Origin: Lentisphaeria bacterium UBA4640
GTDB taxonomy: Bacteria > Verrucomicrobiota > Lentisphaeria > Victivallales > UBA1829
Assembly: GCA_002405835.1 (NCBI GenBank)
Contig: DHMO01000041.1
Location: 1-32,252 of the forward strand
DNA: 32,252 nt
Direction: 5' to 3'
The notes under the pieces were generated by a model, which ran no database searches, had not been told where the DNA came from, and saw only the letters and a program-made list of their open reading frames with translations. Shown piece after piece: positions 23,949 through 32,206 of the stretch. Within the stretch, counting starts at the first letter, position 1. Every line of letters begins with the position of its first letter. The position numbers and the translations under genes were made by a program.

Positions 23949-25060
23949 TGAGCAACTCCTTCCAGCAGAACGGCTGCATTCAGTCCGCCGAATCCGGCGC
24001 TCAGCGAGAGCACGGCTCCGTCGCCGAAGCTGCGCACCTGATCAGAGACGAATCCTTCCGCTCCGTTTTCGGGTGTTTGAAGCGAGGTCTGCGGAGGAAT
24101 TTTCCCTGTCTGCAGAACGCGGAGCGCCATGGCGGTCTGGACCATTCCGGCGGCGGCGAGGGAGTGCCCGACGGCTCCTTTGGTCGAGAAGAGCGGGACT
24201 GGTGTGCGGAAGATGGAATGGAGAGCGCGGAGTTCCATATTGTCATTGTAGACGGTTCCCGTCCCGTGTCCGGCAACCGCTCCGATTTTCTCCGGCGCAA
24301 GGTCTGCCTGTGCGAGAGCGCGGCGGATTGCAGCGGCCAGCTGGGAGCCGTCTTCAAGGGGGGCGGTGATGTGCCCGGCGTCGCAGGTCATTGCGTATCC
24401 GGAAACTTTGGCGAGAACGGGGAGTTTGTGCTGTTCCGCAAGTTCGGCGCGGGTCAGTACCAGGAGCCCGGCACCGTCGCCGAGCAGAAGCCCCGTGCGG
24501 TTTTTGTCGTATGGACGCGAACAGGGATCTGCGGTCATCGCCTTCAAGGTCAGGAAGCCGGATGCGACAAATTCGTTTACATAATCGACTGCATAAAGAA
24601 CGGCAAAGTCGGTTTTCCGTGCGCGGAGCATTGCGGCTGCGCGGCAGATTTCCATATTCGCGGTTGCGCAGGCGGCGGAGAGCACGCGTGCGGAGGGAAT
24701 GCCGAACCGACGTGACGCCTTTTCCATGAGGGAATCGGAGGTGCAGCGGTGTTCCGGATTGTCGAGCTGTTCAATTTCGCCGACGGTTGTTCCGACGAAG
24801 AGTTCTGTGCGTTCTCCGGAAAAGTCGCGGGAGGCGGGGGCGAAGCGGTCGAGCAGATATTCCGACGGAGCGTCGCACCCGTCGAGTTCCGGCGCGGTGG
24901 CGGCGGAACAGCCGGCAAGAGCGTCGGAATGGAAACGGGTGATCGTGGTAAATGCGTGACGCCCCTCAAGCATGGCGTTCCAAGTCGGGGCGATGCCGAA
25001 GCCGAATGCGGTGAAGAGCTCGCAGCGAACGAGGACGATTGTGTCCGGATGCAGATTCAT
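23945..25060 (-). CDS. Beta-ketoacyl-ACP synthase, second active copy
   Basis: A 371-residue condensing enzyme with C131 in SAACATANME, H265 in GHGTGT and H299 in GAVGHSLAAAG, so the triad is complete. GFGGLNAA closes the fold. The sequence around Cys (ACATAN rather than ACASGT) and the somewhat short length set it apart from the other ketosynthase in the cluster, which suggests different chain-length or starter preferences. I chose ATG at 25060, overlapping the thioesterase stop by 4 bases; a longer in-frame extension to 25240 is antisense to nothing recognisable and has no KS sequence. Confidence 0.9.
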   Translation of the reverse strand: MNLHPDTIVLVRCELFTAFGFGIAPTWNAMLEGRHAFTTITRFHSDALAGCSAATAPELDGCDAPSEYLLDRFAPASRDFSGERTELFVGTTVGEIEQLDNPEHRCTSDSLMEKASRRFGIPSARVLSAACATANMEICRAAAMLRARKTDFAVLYAVDYVNEFVASGFLTLKAMTADPCSRPYDKNRTGLLLGDGAGLLVLTRAELAEQHKLPVLAKVSGYAMTCDAGHITAPLEDGSQLAAAIRRALAQADLAPEKIGAVAGHGTGTVYNDNMELRALHSIFRTPVPLFSTKGAVGHSLAAAGMVQTAMALRVLQTGKIPPQTSLQTPENGAEGFVSDQVRSFGDGAVLSLSAGFGGLNAAVLLEGVAQ

Positions 25061-25539
25061 CGGGCGAATTCCCCCGCCTGCCAGCGCTGTTTGAGATCCG
25101 CCCAGAAATCCGGATCCCAGAGTACAGGCTGCTGAGTGTTGAGATCCATGAAGAGCTGAACTGTGTATCCGGCTCCGGCGAGACGTCCGTCGGCTTTGCG
25201 GATTTCGTATTCCATGTTGACGCGCGCGCCGCCGCTCCAAAGCAGCGAAGCCGTGACGGAGAATTCTTCATCGAAGTTCAGCGGGAGCAGATATTCCGCG
25301 TGAAACTTCCGGATGGGTGCGATGAGTCCGGCTCTGCGCAGAACGGGATAAGTGAGACCGCAGATTTTGCCGAGTTCCTGCTGAGCCGCTTCAAAGAATG
25401 CGGGATACTGTCCGTGCCACGCGATGTTCGCAGGGTCCATTTCATGAAAATGCAGCCGTCGCCGGACGGTCGCGGTGATGGGGGCTGGAGCACCGGGAAT
25501 GCGTTCAAAAAATTCAAAATGATCGTGCCTGTGTCTCAC
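25057..25539 (-). CDS. Acyl-CoA/ACP thioesterase, hotdog fold (YbgC/4HBT-like)
   Basis: A 160-residue hotdog-fold protein with HFHEMDPANIAWHGQYPAFFE, the D35-containing active-site segment of 4-hydroxybenzoyl-CoA-type thioesterases. It could release or edit acyl chains during polyene synthesis. The start is GTG at 25539, overlapping the dehydratase stop as GTGA; no suitable ATG lies between it and the active-site segment. Thioesterases of this type are standard members of aryl-polyene clusters. Confidence 0.85.
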   Translation of the reverse strand: MRHRHDHFEFFERIPGAPAPITATVRRRLHFHEMDPANIAWHGQYPAFFEAAQQELGKICGLTYPVLRRAGLIAPIRKFHAEYLLPLNFDEEFSVTASLLWSGGARVNMEYEIRKADGRLAGAGYTVQLFMDLNTQQPVLWDPDFWADLKQRWQAGEFAR

Positions 25540-25910
25540 AGCGTCACCCCGCGGAAGAGAAGTTTGAGCGTTGCGATTTTCTTTCCGTCTCCGGTGATGG
25601 AGGCGGAAACATCAAGTCCGTTTTCCGCCGGGCGGCACTCCGCCTGAATGGCGAGTTCAATTTCGGGGAATGCCGGATTGGTGAATTTGATGCGGCGGAT
25701 TTCCGCAAGTTCCGCATGCTGTCCGGAGAATTTGCGGAGTGCTTCGGTTACAATCAGCGCCTGGGCGACGCCCGGGAGAACGGTTTTTCCGGGGAAGTGT
25801 CCGGCGAACGGCGGAAAATCCGCGTGCGGGGTGAAACGGGCGCGGAAGGAGCCTGTCGTTTCGCCCGGCTCCACGGTCATATCTCTGCGCAGAATGGTCA
25901 ATGTGTTCAT
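25536..25910 (-). CDS. 3-hydroxyacyl-ACP dehydratase, FabZ-like hotdog protein
   Basis: A 124-residue protein with GHFPGKTVLPGVAQ, in which H38 is the catalytic His of FabA/FabZ dehydratases, and a following helix with a nearby Glu in VTEALRK. It should make the trans double bonds of the polyene after ketoreduction. It overlaps both neighbours by 4 bases. A second, different hotdog dehydratase-like protein is encoded at 29435-29884. Confidence 0.85.
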   Translation of the reverse strand: MNTLTILRRDMTVEPGETTGSFRARFTPHADFPPFAGHFPGKTVLPGVAQALIVTEALRKFSGQHAELAEIRRIKFTNPAFPEIELAIQAECRPAENGLDVSASITGDGKKIATLKLLFRGVTL

Positions 25911-26548
25911 CGTTTTGTATCCTGATAGCTGTACACCCGGAAAATCAGCCGGTATCCGGTCCGGAAATTGTCATAGACGATCCGGTCGGGGAACACGGGC
26001 TTTCCGTTCTTTATAATATACCGGAAATATCCGGATTGCCAATCGGAAGAAAAATTTCTTAGCATTTTTTTTATGAGACGCGGCGGATTTCCTGCATAAA
26101 TACGCGTTTCCGTTTCCGGTGCGCTCAGAATCAGCGTCCCGTCGCGGAAAGTCCGTTCCGCTTTGACAGACGGATTGAGAAAAATGTTTGCAAAATCCTG
26201 AAGCAGAATATCCGCCGCCTCTTTGGGATTGCGCGGCCAGTGCGGATTCGGATAAAAATACCATTTTTCCGCCGCACCCGGGCGGCCGGAAAGCTCCATC
26301 CATTTGACGCCCGCCGGAGTTGCGGCCGCAACGGAGATCTGTGTCCCGTCGAATGCCGCCATGACGATCGACGCCATTTCGTACCAGCCGAAGTCAACGG
26401 TCATGCGCGACTGGACCATGAATTTTTCCGGCGTTTCCTCCGGCTGGAATGCGGAGGGAACCGGAGCGTATTCCGGATGTTCAAACGGAGAAGATTTGCA
26501 TCCGGCAATGAACAGAATCAGAAAGAGTGAGAAAAGAATCCGTTTCAT
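25907..26548 (-). CDS. DUF3261-like lipoprotein of the aryl-polyene export system
   Basis: A 213-residue lipoprotein: signal sequence MKRILFSLFLILFIAGC with the lipobox ending at C17, followed by a beta-rich domain with the FGWYEMASIVMAAFDGTQISV segment (about 53-73, quoted in part) and a C-terminal part resembling LolB-like folds. Lipoproteins of this kind (DUF3261) sit beside LolA and MMPL genes in aryl-polyene clusters and probably receive the product at the outer membrane. I chose ATG at 26548, which overlaps the MMPL stop as ATGA; the longer reading to 26629 lacks a signal peptide at its start. The DUF3261 name is inferred from size, lipobox and neighbours. Confidence 0.7.
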   Translation of the reverse strand: MKRILFSLFLILFIAGCKSSPFEHPEYAPVPSAFQPEETPEKFMVQSRMTVDFGWYEMASIVMAAFDGTQISVAAATPAGVKWMELSGRPGAAEKWYFYPNPHWPRNPKEAADILLQDFANIFLNPSVKAERTFRDGTLILSAPETETRIYAGNPPRLIKKMLRNFSSDWQSGYFRYIIKNGKPVFPDRIVYDNFRTGYRLIFRVYSYQDTKR

Positions 26549-28878
26549 GATTCGCTCCGTCTGTGAAGCACGGGAAGCAGAAAAACGGCGCTTGCCCATG
26601 CAAAAAAGATTCCGGCAATCAGAGTGCATCCGGCATCGCTCAGCATCGGATGACGCGTGAAGGCGACCGTCAGTCCTCCCGCAAGCGTGGTCAGCGCGGA
26701 GAGCGTGACGGCGCGGAAAACCAGACGTTCGCGTCCGGTGCGCAGCGCATGAATGACGAATACGCCGTAATCAACCGCCAGTGCGCAGAGGATGATTCCC
26801 GCCGCCATGACGGGAATGTTGATTCCTTTCCCGACCGCGCCGAAAAGCCCGGCTGTGAAGAGAATCGACAGCACGACCGGAAGCAGAGCGGACGCCGCGG
26901 CGCGTGCAGAGCGGAAGTAACAGACAACCAAGAGAATCACTGCCGCAAATCCGGCGAAAGCCGAGGGCAGGATGCCGCGCATGATGTCCCGTGCCATGAT
27001 CCTGGGGATGTGATTGCGCGAGATCAGTGTGACTCCGGGCGTGTTGAGAAGACGCGCTTCGTTTTCGGGCGATTCGCGGTAAAGCGCGGCGGCGTTCCAT
27101 TCCCCCGAGCGCCCCTGAACCAGCAGACGGTCCGCCGCGGCGCGGAGCGGAGGCGGAACAAACTCGTCCGGAGGATTCTGAACGGAGGCGGCAAGCGCGT
27201 TCAGGAATTTATCAAAATACCCGTCCTGGAATCCGAGTTTTTTTCCGGCGGACCGTAATTCCGCACGGTACTGTTCCAGCGGAAATTTGCGCCACTCCGC
27301 AAGATGTTTCTGGCGGAGCTCTTCCGGCGGGAGAAGTTCCGCGACAGAGAAAATTTCCGGCTGTCCGGCGACGGCGGAAGCGTGACGGAGCGCTTCGTCA
27401 CGCGTTTCCCCTCCGAACAGAGCCATTGCGGATTCCACGCCGGGAGTCTGGAAGAGTGCCGGAACTTTGCGCTCCAGCTCGTCGTAACTTGCGGGCGACA
27501 TATCGTACTGGCGGACGTCCGCACGGATCTGCAGACGCGGCAAAAAGAGCATTGCAAGCAGTGTGGCGGAGGCGAAAATCACAATAATCATGCACGGATG
27601 CCGGCGGCTGTTCTCGAGCGGTCCGAGCGGAAACTCCGGTGCGGGACGGCGTCCGCGCAGAACCGGGGGAAGAAGAACCAGCATCAGAATCAGGCTCAGA
27701 AGCAGACTGGTTCCTGCAAAAAATCCGAGCTGGCGGATCGCCTCCATCGGGGAAAACAGAAAGAGTCCGAATGCCGCGCATGAGGTCGCCATGCTCAGCA
27801 GAAGCGGTGGAAGCAGACGGCAGAGATTGCGGAGCGGACCGCGCGTGTTCATGGCGGAGTAGATGTGTATGCCGTAATCCAGCGCGACTCCGATGATTAC
27901 GCCGCCGATTCCGATGGCGAAAAGCTGGGGGCGCGGGAAGATGAGAACGGTCAGAGCCGCAGTCAGGAGAGCCGCGAGAAACGGCACCGCCGGAAGCAGC
28001 AGACTTCGCGGGTCGCCACGGTAGACGAAGATCACAAGCAACGGCAGCAGGATAACCGAAAAAAGTGTTACAAGCCCGATGTCGTTCTTCACAACCTGTT
28101 CATTTGCAATCGCGCGGCGGTGGGGGAGAATGAGTTCGCTTTTGATTTCCGGTGCAAATCCGGCTTCCGCCAAAGCGGGCTCAAGAACGGCGAGCAGACG
28201 CCGTCCCGACTCCGGATTGGAGACGGGGAGCGAAGTTTCGATGTTGATCAGCAGATGCCTGTGATCCTCCGTCATGAGAAACGGGGAATCCATTGCGGCG
28301 GAGAATCCGGAGATACTGCGGAAGCGGTTGAGCGCTCCGTAAACCGGAGAGAGCAGCCCCGCCGGGTCAAGCTGAATCATCGCGGCGCGTCCGGTGGAGG
28401 ATGGCAGAAGAAGCTGTTTCATGGTCCGCTGTGCCAGTTCCGGTGCAGGCGGCAGGGCGGCGGGGGTGGTGTAGAGCGGAACATACGCGAAGAGCGCGGA
28501 AAGACTTTCCATCGGCGTTCCGCGGAAAAGTTCGCAATCGACGCGCAGAATTTCCGGTCTGCACTTCCGGAGACGTTCCGCGAGCGCACGGCATTTTTCC
28601 GCGAACTCAGGTGTGGAAAAGACGGCGGGAGAATCGGCGGAAAGCAGAATCATCGCTTTGTTGAACATGGCGGAATCTGCAATTTTGCGGTAGGCTCGTG
28701 CAGACTCGGAACCGTCGGGAAGCATCCGGGCAATGTCGTTTTCAAAATCCGCACGGAAAACCGCGAAGAGCGCTGCGGCGAGAGCCAAAACAAGCAGAGC
28801 TCCGACGGCGAGCGGCCGGCGGAGCAGAAAGAGAAGAATATGACGCAAAAACGAGTTCACTTCTGACGCGGCTGCCAT
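26545..28878 (-). CDS. MMPL/RND-family exporter
   Basis: A 777-residue inner-membrane protein with internal duplication: helix (about 20-42), periplasmic loop (43-262), five helices (263-405), then helix (428-447), loop (448-636) and five helices (637-772). Each half has the proton-relay-type DYG motif, D334 in ALDYGIHIY and D703 in AVDYGVFVI. It should export the lipid-like product towards the outer membrane together with the LolA-like protein and the lipoprotein. The start overlaps the LolA stop by 22 bases. The family is clear; the cargo is inferred from the cluster. Confidence 0.9.
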   Translation of the reverse strand: MAAASEVNSFLRHILLFLLRRPLAVGALLVLALAAALFAVFRADFENDIARMLPDGSESARAYRKIADSAMFNKAMILLSADSPAVFSTPEFAEKCRALAERLRKCRPEILRVDCELFRGTPMESLSALFAYVPLYTTPAALPPAPELAQRTMKQLLLPSSTGRAAMIQLDPAGLLSPVYGALNRFRSISGFSAAMDSPFLMTEDHRHLLINIETSLPVSNPESGRRLLAVLEPALAEAGFAPEIKSELILPHRRAIANEQVVKNDIGLVTLFSVILLPLLVIFVYRGDPRSLLLPAVPFLAALLTAALTVLIFPRPQLFAIGIGGVIIGVALDYGIHIYSAMNTRGPLRNLCRLLPPLLLSMATSCAAFGLFLFSPMEAIRQLGFFAGTSLLLSLILMLVLLPPVLRGRRPAPEFPLGPLENSRRHPCMIIVIFASATLLAMLFLPRLQIRADVRQYDMSPASYDELERKVPALFQTPGVESAMALFGGETRDEALRHASAVAGQPEIFSVAELLPPEELRQKHLAEWRKFPLEQYRAELRSAGKKLGFQDGYFDKFLNALAASVQNPPDEFVPPPLRAAADRLLVQGRSGEWNAAALYRESPENEARLLNTPGVTLISRNHIPRIMARDIMRGILPSAFAGFAAVILLVVCYFRSARAAASALLPVVLSILFTAGLFGAVGKGINIPVMAAGIILCALAVDYGVFVIHALRTGRERLVFRAVTLSALTTLAGGLTVAFTRHPMLSDAGCTLIAGIFFAWASAVFLLPVLHRRSES

Positions 28879-29468
28879 TTCTTTTCCGGGATTTTTTCAT
28901 TGATGCGGCTGTTCCGGAAACGGATACGCGTAATGTCTCCGGAGCTTTCCGTCATGACAATTTCCTCCATGCGGGAGAGATCTTCCGAGAAGTGGAACTG
29001 GATTCCCGCGAGAAAACCTGCGGCGCCCGGTTTCGGCTTCAGTTCGAGCGGATTTGCTTCACGGACCACATCGAAACGGTCGAGCATGGCGCGGGGATCG
29101 CCCGCAAGAAGCCGGCGGATGGATTCCGCGAGAATCCGGAGTGCGGGATTGCGCGATGTATCGACTGTAACCACCTTGTCTGTATCGGCGTCCCACTGGG
29201 TCAAACGGGAACCTTCGATGATACACGTATAAGGCAGGGGCTCGCGGACAATCCAGGCAAGGCGTCCGTTCTGCTCCATGCAGAGTTCTCCGGTCAGGCG
29301 GACGGGAAATGCGAATGCTTTGAGCTGTTTCTCCTGTTCGAAATCTGTCTGCAGAGTACGGATTGCACCCATGTTCCGTGCGATGCGGTCGAGTAGTTCC
29401 CCGCCGGAGGCGGCAAGCGCGAACAGAAGAACGGTCAAAACGGCAGCTGTGCAGTGTCGTAAATGCAT
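28857..29468 (-). CDS. LolA-like outer-membrane lipoprotein carrier
   Basis: A 203-residue periplasmic protein with a signal peptide (about 1-22, ending ALAASGG) and a LolA-like half-barrel: IARNMGAIRTLQTDFEQEKQL at the start, GELCMEQNGRLAW, and a FHFSEDLSRMEEIVM strand (quoted in part) near 157-172. It should shuttle a hydrophobic product across the periplasm. LolA paralogues next to MMPL exporters are a hallmark of aryl-polyene clusters. ATG at 29468 overlaps the dehydratase stop by 34 bases. Confidence 0.85.
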   Translation of the reverse strand: MHLRHCTAAVLTVLLFALAASGGELLDRIARNMGAIRTLQTDFEQEKQLKAFAFPVRLTGELCMEQNGRLAWIVREPLPYTCIIEGSRLTQWDADTDKVVTVDTSRNPALRILAESIRRLLAGDPRAMLDRFDVVREANPLELKPKPGAAGFLAGIQFHFSEDLSRMEEIVMTESSGDITRIRFRNSRINEKIPEKKWQPRQK

Positions 29469-29884
29469 AATTTAAGTTCTCCTTCAGCAACGGGTTCACC
29501 GCCGCATTCGATTTTGAAACCGACGCCGTGCCAGACATCAAGCTGGAACAGTTTTTCCACGGTGATTTTCAGAAGGTCGCCTTGCCGGACGGTCCGGAAG
29601 AAGCGAGTTTTGCTGACTTCTGTAAGCAGACCGGGAGAGGGCTTGCCGCCTTTGTCCACGCTGTCGCGGACGGCGGCCGCCTGGGCGCCGTATTCGGGAA
29701 GCGCGGAAGATTCGAGCGTGCCGTCGGGGGTGAGAAACGGGTTGTCGTCACGGATGACTGCTTCGTGAATGGAGATTTCGCCCTGAATGGAAATGATTCG
29801 GGAGATGAGCTCCATCGGTCCGGCGTGCGGAAGAAGTCCGGATGCGGAGCGCGGAAGTCCGGATGACTGAATCTGCGGTTCCAT
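29435..29884 (-). CDS. Hotdog-fold 3-hydroxyacyl-ACP dehydratase (ApeP-like)
   Basis: A 149-residue hotdog protein with LLPHAGPMELISRI, where H20 matches the catalytic His of FabZ-type enzymes, and LPEYGAQAAA with E64, matching the second active-site residue. It resembles the ApeP-type dehydratase of aryl-polyene clusters and may form a heterodimer with the FabZ-like protein encoded at 25536-25910. I chose ATG at 29884, 2 bases after the ligase stop; the longer in-frame reading to 30433 is rich in Arg and His and lies within the ligase gene. Confidence 0.82.
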   Translation of the reverse strand: MEPQIQSSGLPRSASGLLPHAGPMELISRIISIQGEISIHEAVIRDDNPFLTPDGTLESSALPEYGAQAAAVRDSVDKGGKPSPGLLTEVSKTRFFRTVRQGDLLKITVEKLFQLDVWHGVGFKIECGGEPVAEGELKLCIYDTAQLPF

Positions 29885-29886
29885 GA

Positions 29887-31182
29887 TTATTCTCTCTTTC
29901 TGCCGCGCAGATCGTGGAAGCGCATCGGTTTGCGGGATTTCCCGAAAACGCGCTCTCGGACATGTTCGGCGGTTGTGACATGAAGCGGAATATGCATCCG
30001 GCAGGCGGTCTGGAGATGCTTTTCGAGCAGATTCAGATCGGCATTCGGATTCCGGAGTGCGACAAAGGCGTCGACGCGGTCGGAAAGGTTTTCGCCGGAA
30101 ACTTCGATGTAGTAGTCGGCGACTTCCTGCGCGGTGTCGAGTGCTGAAAAAATCACCTGCGGATAGAGCGAAGTTCCTTTGCATTTCAGCAGGTGGGACT
30201 TGCGGCTGAGAATCGGTCCCAGACGCGGTGTGAAGCGTCCGCAGGAACAGCGTTCGCCGGTCATGAACGTGATGTCGCCGGTGCGGAAACGGATCAGCGG
30301 CATTCCGGTTGACTGAAGTTGGGTGAGCACGAGTTCTCCGGTCTCGCCGTAAGGCAGAACGCTTCCGTCGTCGCCGATGATTTCCGCAACGACAAGATCG
30401 GGCAGAAGGTGTCCGCCGTGCCGCGCCTCGCATTCGCAGAAGCTGGTGACGATTTCAGAGGAAGCGTAAGTGGAATGGACTTCAGCCCCCCAGAGCTCGC
30501 GGATCTGTCCGCCGAGTCCGGAAAGATTGAATTCCGGGTCGCGAACCGGTTCGCCGATGCAGATGAGCTTGCGCACCGATCCGGTCAGCCCGTGTTCCTT
30601 TGCCGCTGTGCCGAGATGACGCAGGAACGAAGGAACTCCGACAAGGACGGTCGGACGGAGCATTTCGAGAACCTGAAGATGACTTTCAAGTGTGGTGAGT
30701 CCGTTGCGGATGCAGGCGGCCCCAACGCTGCGGGCGCCGAGGTAGTAGGCCAGCCCGGCGATGAAACAGCGGTCGCTCGTGCAGGTCAGCAGGACCACGT
30801 CGGAGGCGTTGACTCCGGCCGCTGTAAAGCAGCGCTGTTCATTGTAGCGGAGACGCTGCAGATCACTCTGGGAATACATGATACGGTTCGGTTTTCCGGT
30901 TGTGCCGGAGGTGAAGACGATTTCACCGATATCCGTCATGGGAACACAGCGGAAAAGGTCGGTATCCGCGGAAAAATCATCTTTTCCGGTAAGCGGAAGC
31001 GCGGCGAGATCGCGAACGGTGAAACCGGAAAAATCCATGCCTTTCAGCCGTTCCCTGTAGAAAGGGGATTTGTCGCGGCAGTAAACAAGCTGTTTGCGCA
31101 GAAGATCGTTCTGCTGAGCTTCGATTTCCGCCGGGGTGAGCGTTTCGCAGGCGGGGGAGTAGGGAAAAAGTTCAGAATTCAT
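29887..31182 (-). CDS. Acyl/aryl-CoA ligase, PaaK-like AMP-binding enzyme
   Basis: A 431-residue adenylate-forming enzyme similar in length and pattern to phenylacetate-CoA ligases. The ATP-binding loop FTSGTTGKPN lies at 90-99. Later segments include STYASSEI, the RFRTGDI motif typical of PaaK, and a CSCGRFTPRLG segment. It probably activates the starter acid (perhaps an aryl acid) for loading onto ACP. Aryl-polyene clusters usually have an AMP-ligase in this place; a PaaK-type enzyme is also known from dialkylresorcinol/flexirubin-type loci. The start at 31182 overlaps the upstream acyltransferase stop by 11 bases. The substrate cannot be read from sequence. Confidence 0.87.
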   Translation of the reverse strand: MNSELFPYSPACETLTPAEIEAQQNDLLRKQLVYCRDKSPFYRERLKGMDFSGFTVRDLAALPLTGKDDFSADTDLFRCVPMTDIGEIVFTSGTTGKPNRIMYSQSDLQRLRYNEQRCFTAAGVNASDVVLLTCTSDRCFIAGLAYYLGARSVGAACIRNGLTTLESHLQVLEMLRPTVLVGVPSFLRHLGTAAKEHGLTGSVRKLICIGEPVRDPEFNLSGLGGQIRELWGAEVHSTYASSEIVTSFCECEARHGGHLLPDLVVAEIIGDDGSVLPYGETGELVLTQLQSTGMPLIRFRTGDITFMTGERCSCGRFTPRLGPILSRKSHLLKCKGTSLYPQVIFSALDTAQEVADYYIEVSGENLSDRVDAFVALRNPNADLNLLEKHLQTACRMHIPLHVTTAEHVRERVFGKSRKPMRFHDLRGRKRE

Positions 31183-31933
31183 GATTGTCCAGCCTGTTGT
31201 CCAGTTCGGCGGCTGCGGCTTCGAGCTGCTTGCGGACCTGGTTTTTGAGCGTGTAAAGGGCGGTGTCCCGGACAGTTTCCGCGTCGATTGCGGGGAGCTG
31301 TTTCATCAGAATGGTTCCCCGGTGCATCCGGAACTTGCGGTCGGGAATGTTTTCGTTCCCGGCGATTGCAACCGGGACGATCGGGACTCCCAGATCCTTT
31401 GCGATGCGGAAGAAGGTTCCGTGAAACTGGTTGATCTCCCGGCTGCCCGACCGGGTCCCTTCGGGATAGACGAAAATAGAGGTTTTTTCTTCCACGAGGA
31501 GCTTGCGGCAGAATTCCAGTGACTCTTCGTATGAGGAATCGGCAACGGAGAAATACCCGCCGACTTTCGCGCACCAGCCGAGAAGGGGCAGACGCATGGG
31601 CCAGCCTTTCATCGCCTGCGCGGCGGGATGAACCGTGCGGATCTGCGAAACCAGGAAGGCGTCGGAGGCGGAGCGGTGGTTGCAGATGCAGACCGCTCCC
31701 TCCGGAATAGTTTTTTCCGTTCCGGAATCAACGACAACGACGCGGACCCACGGGCGGATTGCCGCCCGGACCACGAGATGCCCGAGTCCGAGAATCAGCC
31801 GCCGCATAATCCGCCGGATTGCGAGCGGACGGAAGCCGCAGCAGATTCCGCTGATGAGCAGAGCCGCAAGTGCAGCCGCAACATACGGAATCGCAAGCAG
31901 AAGAATCTGCGCATAGATGATGACGCTGAGCAT
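31172..31933 (-). CDS. PlsC-type 1-acylglycerol-3-phosphate acyltransferase
   Basis: A 253-residue membrane-bound acyltransferase with an N-terminal hydrophobic segment (about 5-32), the HX4D catalytic motif NHRSASD (H86, D91) and the substrate motif VYPEGTRS (about 156-162). It transfers acyl groups to a glycerol-phosphate or related acceptor. With the LpxL-like protein it gives the cluster two different acyltransferases, which fits assembly of an acyl-anchored polyene. It starts 18 bases after the ACP stop. Confidence 0.88.
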   Translation of the reverse strand: MLSVIIYAQILLLAIPYVAAALAALLISGICCGFRPLAIRRIMRRLILGLGHLVVRAAIRPWVRVVVVDSGTEKTIPEGAVCICNHRSASDAFLVSQIRTVHPAAQAMKGWPMRLPLLGWCAKVGGYFSVADSSYEESLEFCRKLLVEEKTSIFVYPEGTRSGSREINQFHGTFFRIAKDLGVPIVPVAIAGNENIPDRKFRMHRGTILMKQLPAIDAETVRDTALYTLKNQVRKQLEAAAAELDNRLDNHEF

Positions 31934-31951
31934 CCGCCGTCCCCGTTCCGG

Positions 31952-32206
31952 TTATTTCGCTTTTTCGTTTTCGAGCTTGACAAAGAACTCGTAGATGTCG
32001 TTGAGCGTGCGGACTTTTTTGATCTCTTCGTTTCCGCGGAGCTGAACGCCGAATTTGCGCTGAAGGCTGATCATGACGTCAACCATGTCGAGACTGTCAA
32101 GTCCGAGTCCTTTGAACAGTTCCTGATCCGGCGTGAGTTCCTCTTCCGGAATTTCGAGCTCTTCAAATGCGGAGTTGACGGCTTTTACGATTTCTTCTCT
32201 GGTCAT
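31952..32206 (-). CDS. Acyl carrier protein
   Basis: An 84-residue acidic acyl carrier protein with the phosphopantetheine site LGLDSLD (S38). It carries the growing polyene chain for the condensing enzymes and dehydratases in the cluster. A ribosome site (AAAAGGAA) lies 6-7 bases before ATG. Only 46 bases remain upstream within the window and no promoter is visible there, so it may not be the first gene. Aryl-polyene clusters often have two adjacent ACP genes, so a second may lie just outside. Confidence 0.93.
   Translation of the reverse strand: MTREEIVKAVNSAFEELEIPEEELTPDQELFKGLGLDSLDMVDVMISLQRKFGVQLRGNEEIKKVRTLNDIYEFFVKLENEKAK

Noticed and set aside
22563..23951. Long plus-strand open frame antisense to the GT2 fusion gene
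   Set aside because: No domain or ribosome site, and composition typical of a shadow frame. The minus-strand frame has clear GT2 motifs and 4-base overlaps with its neighbours.
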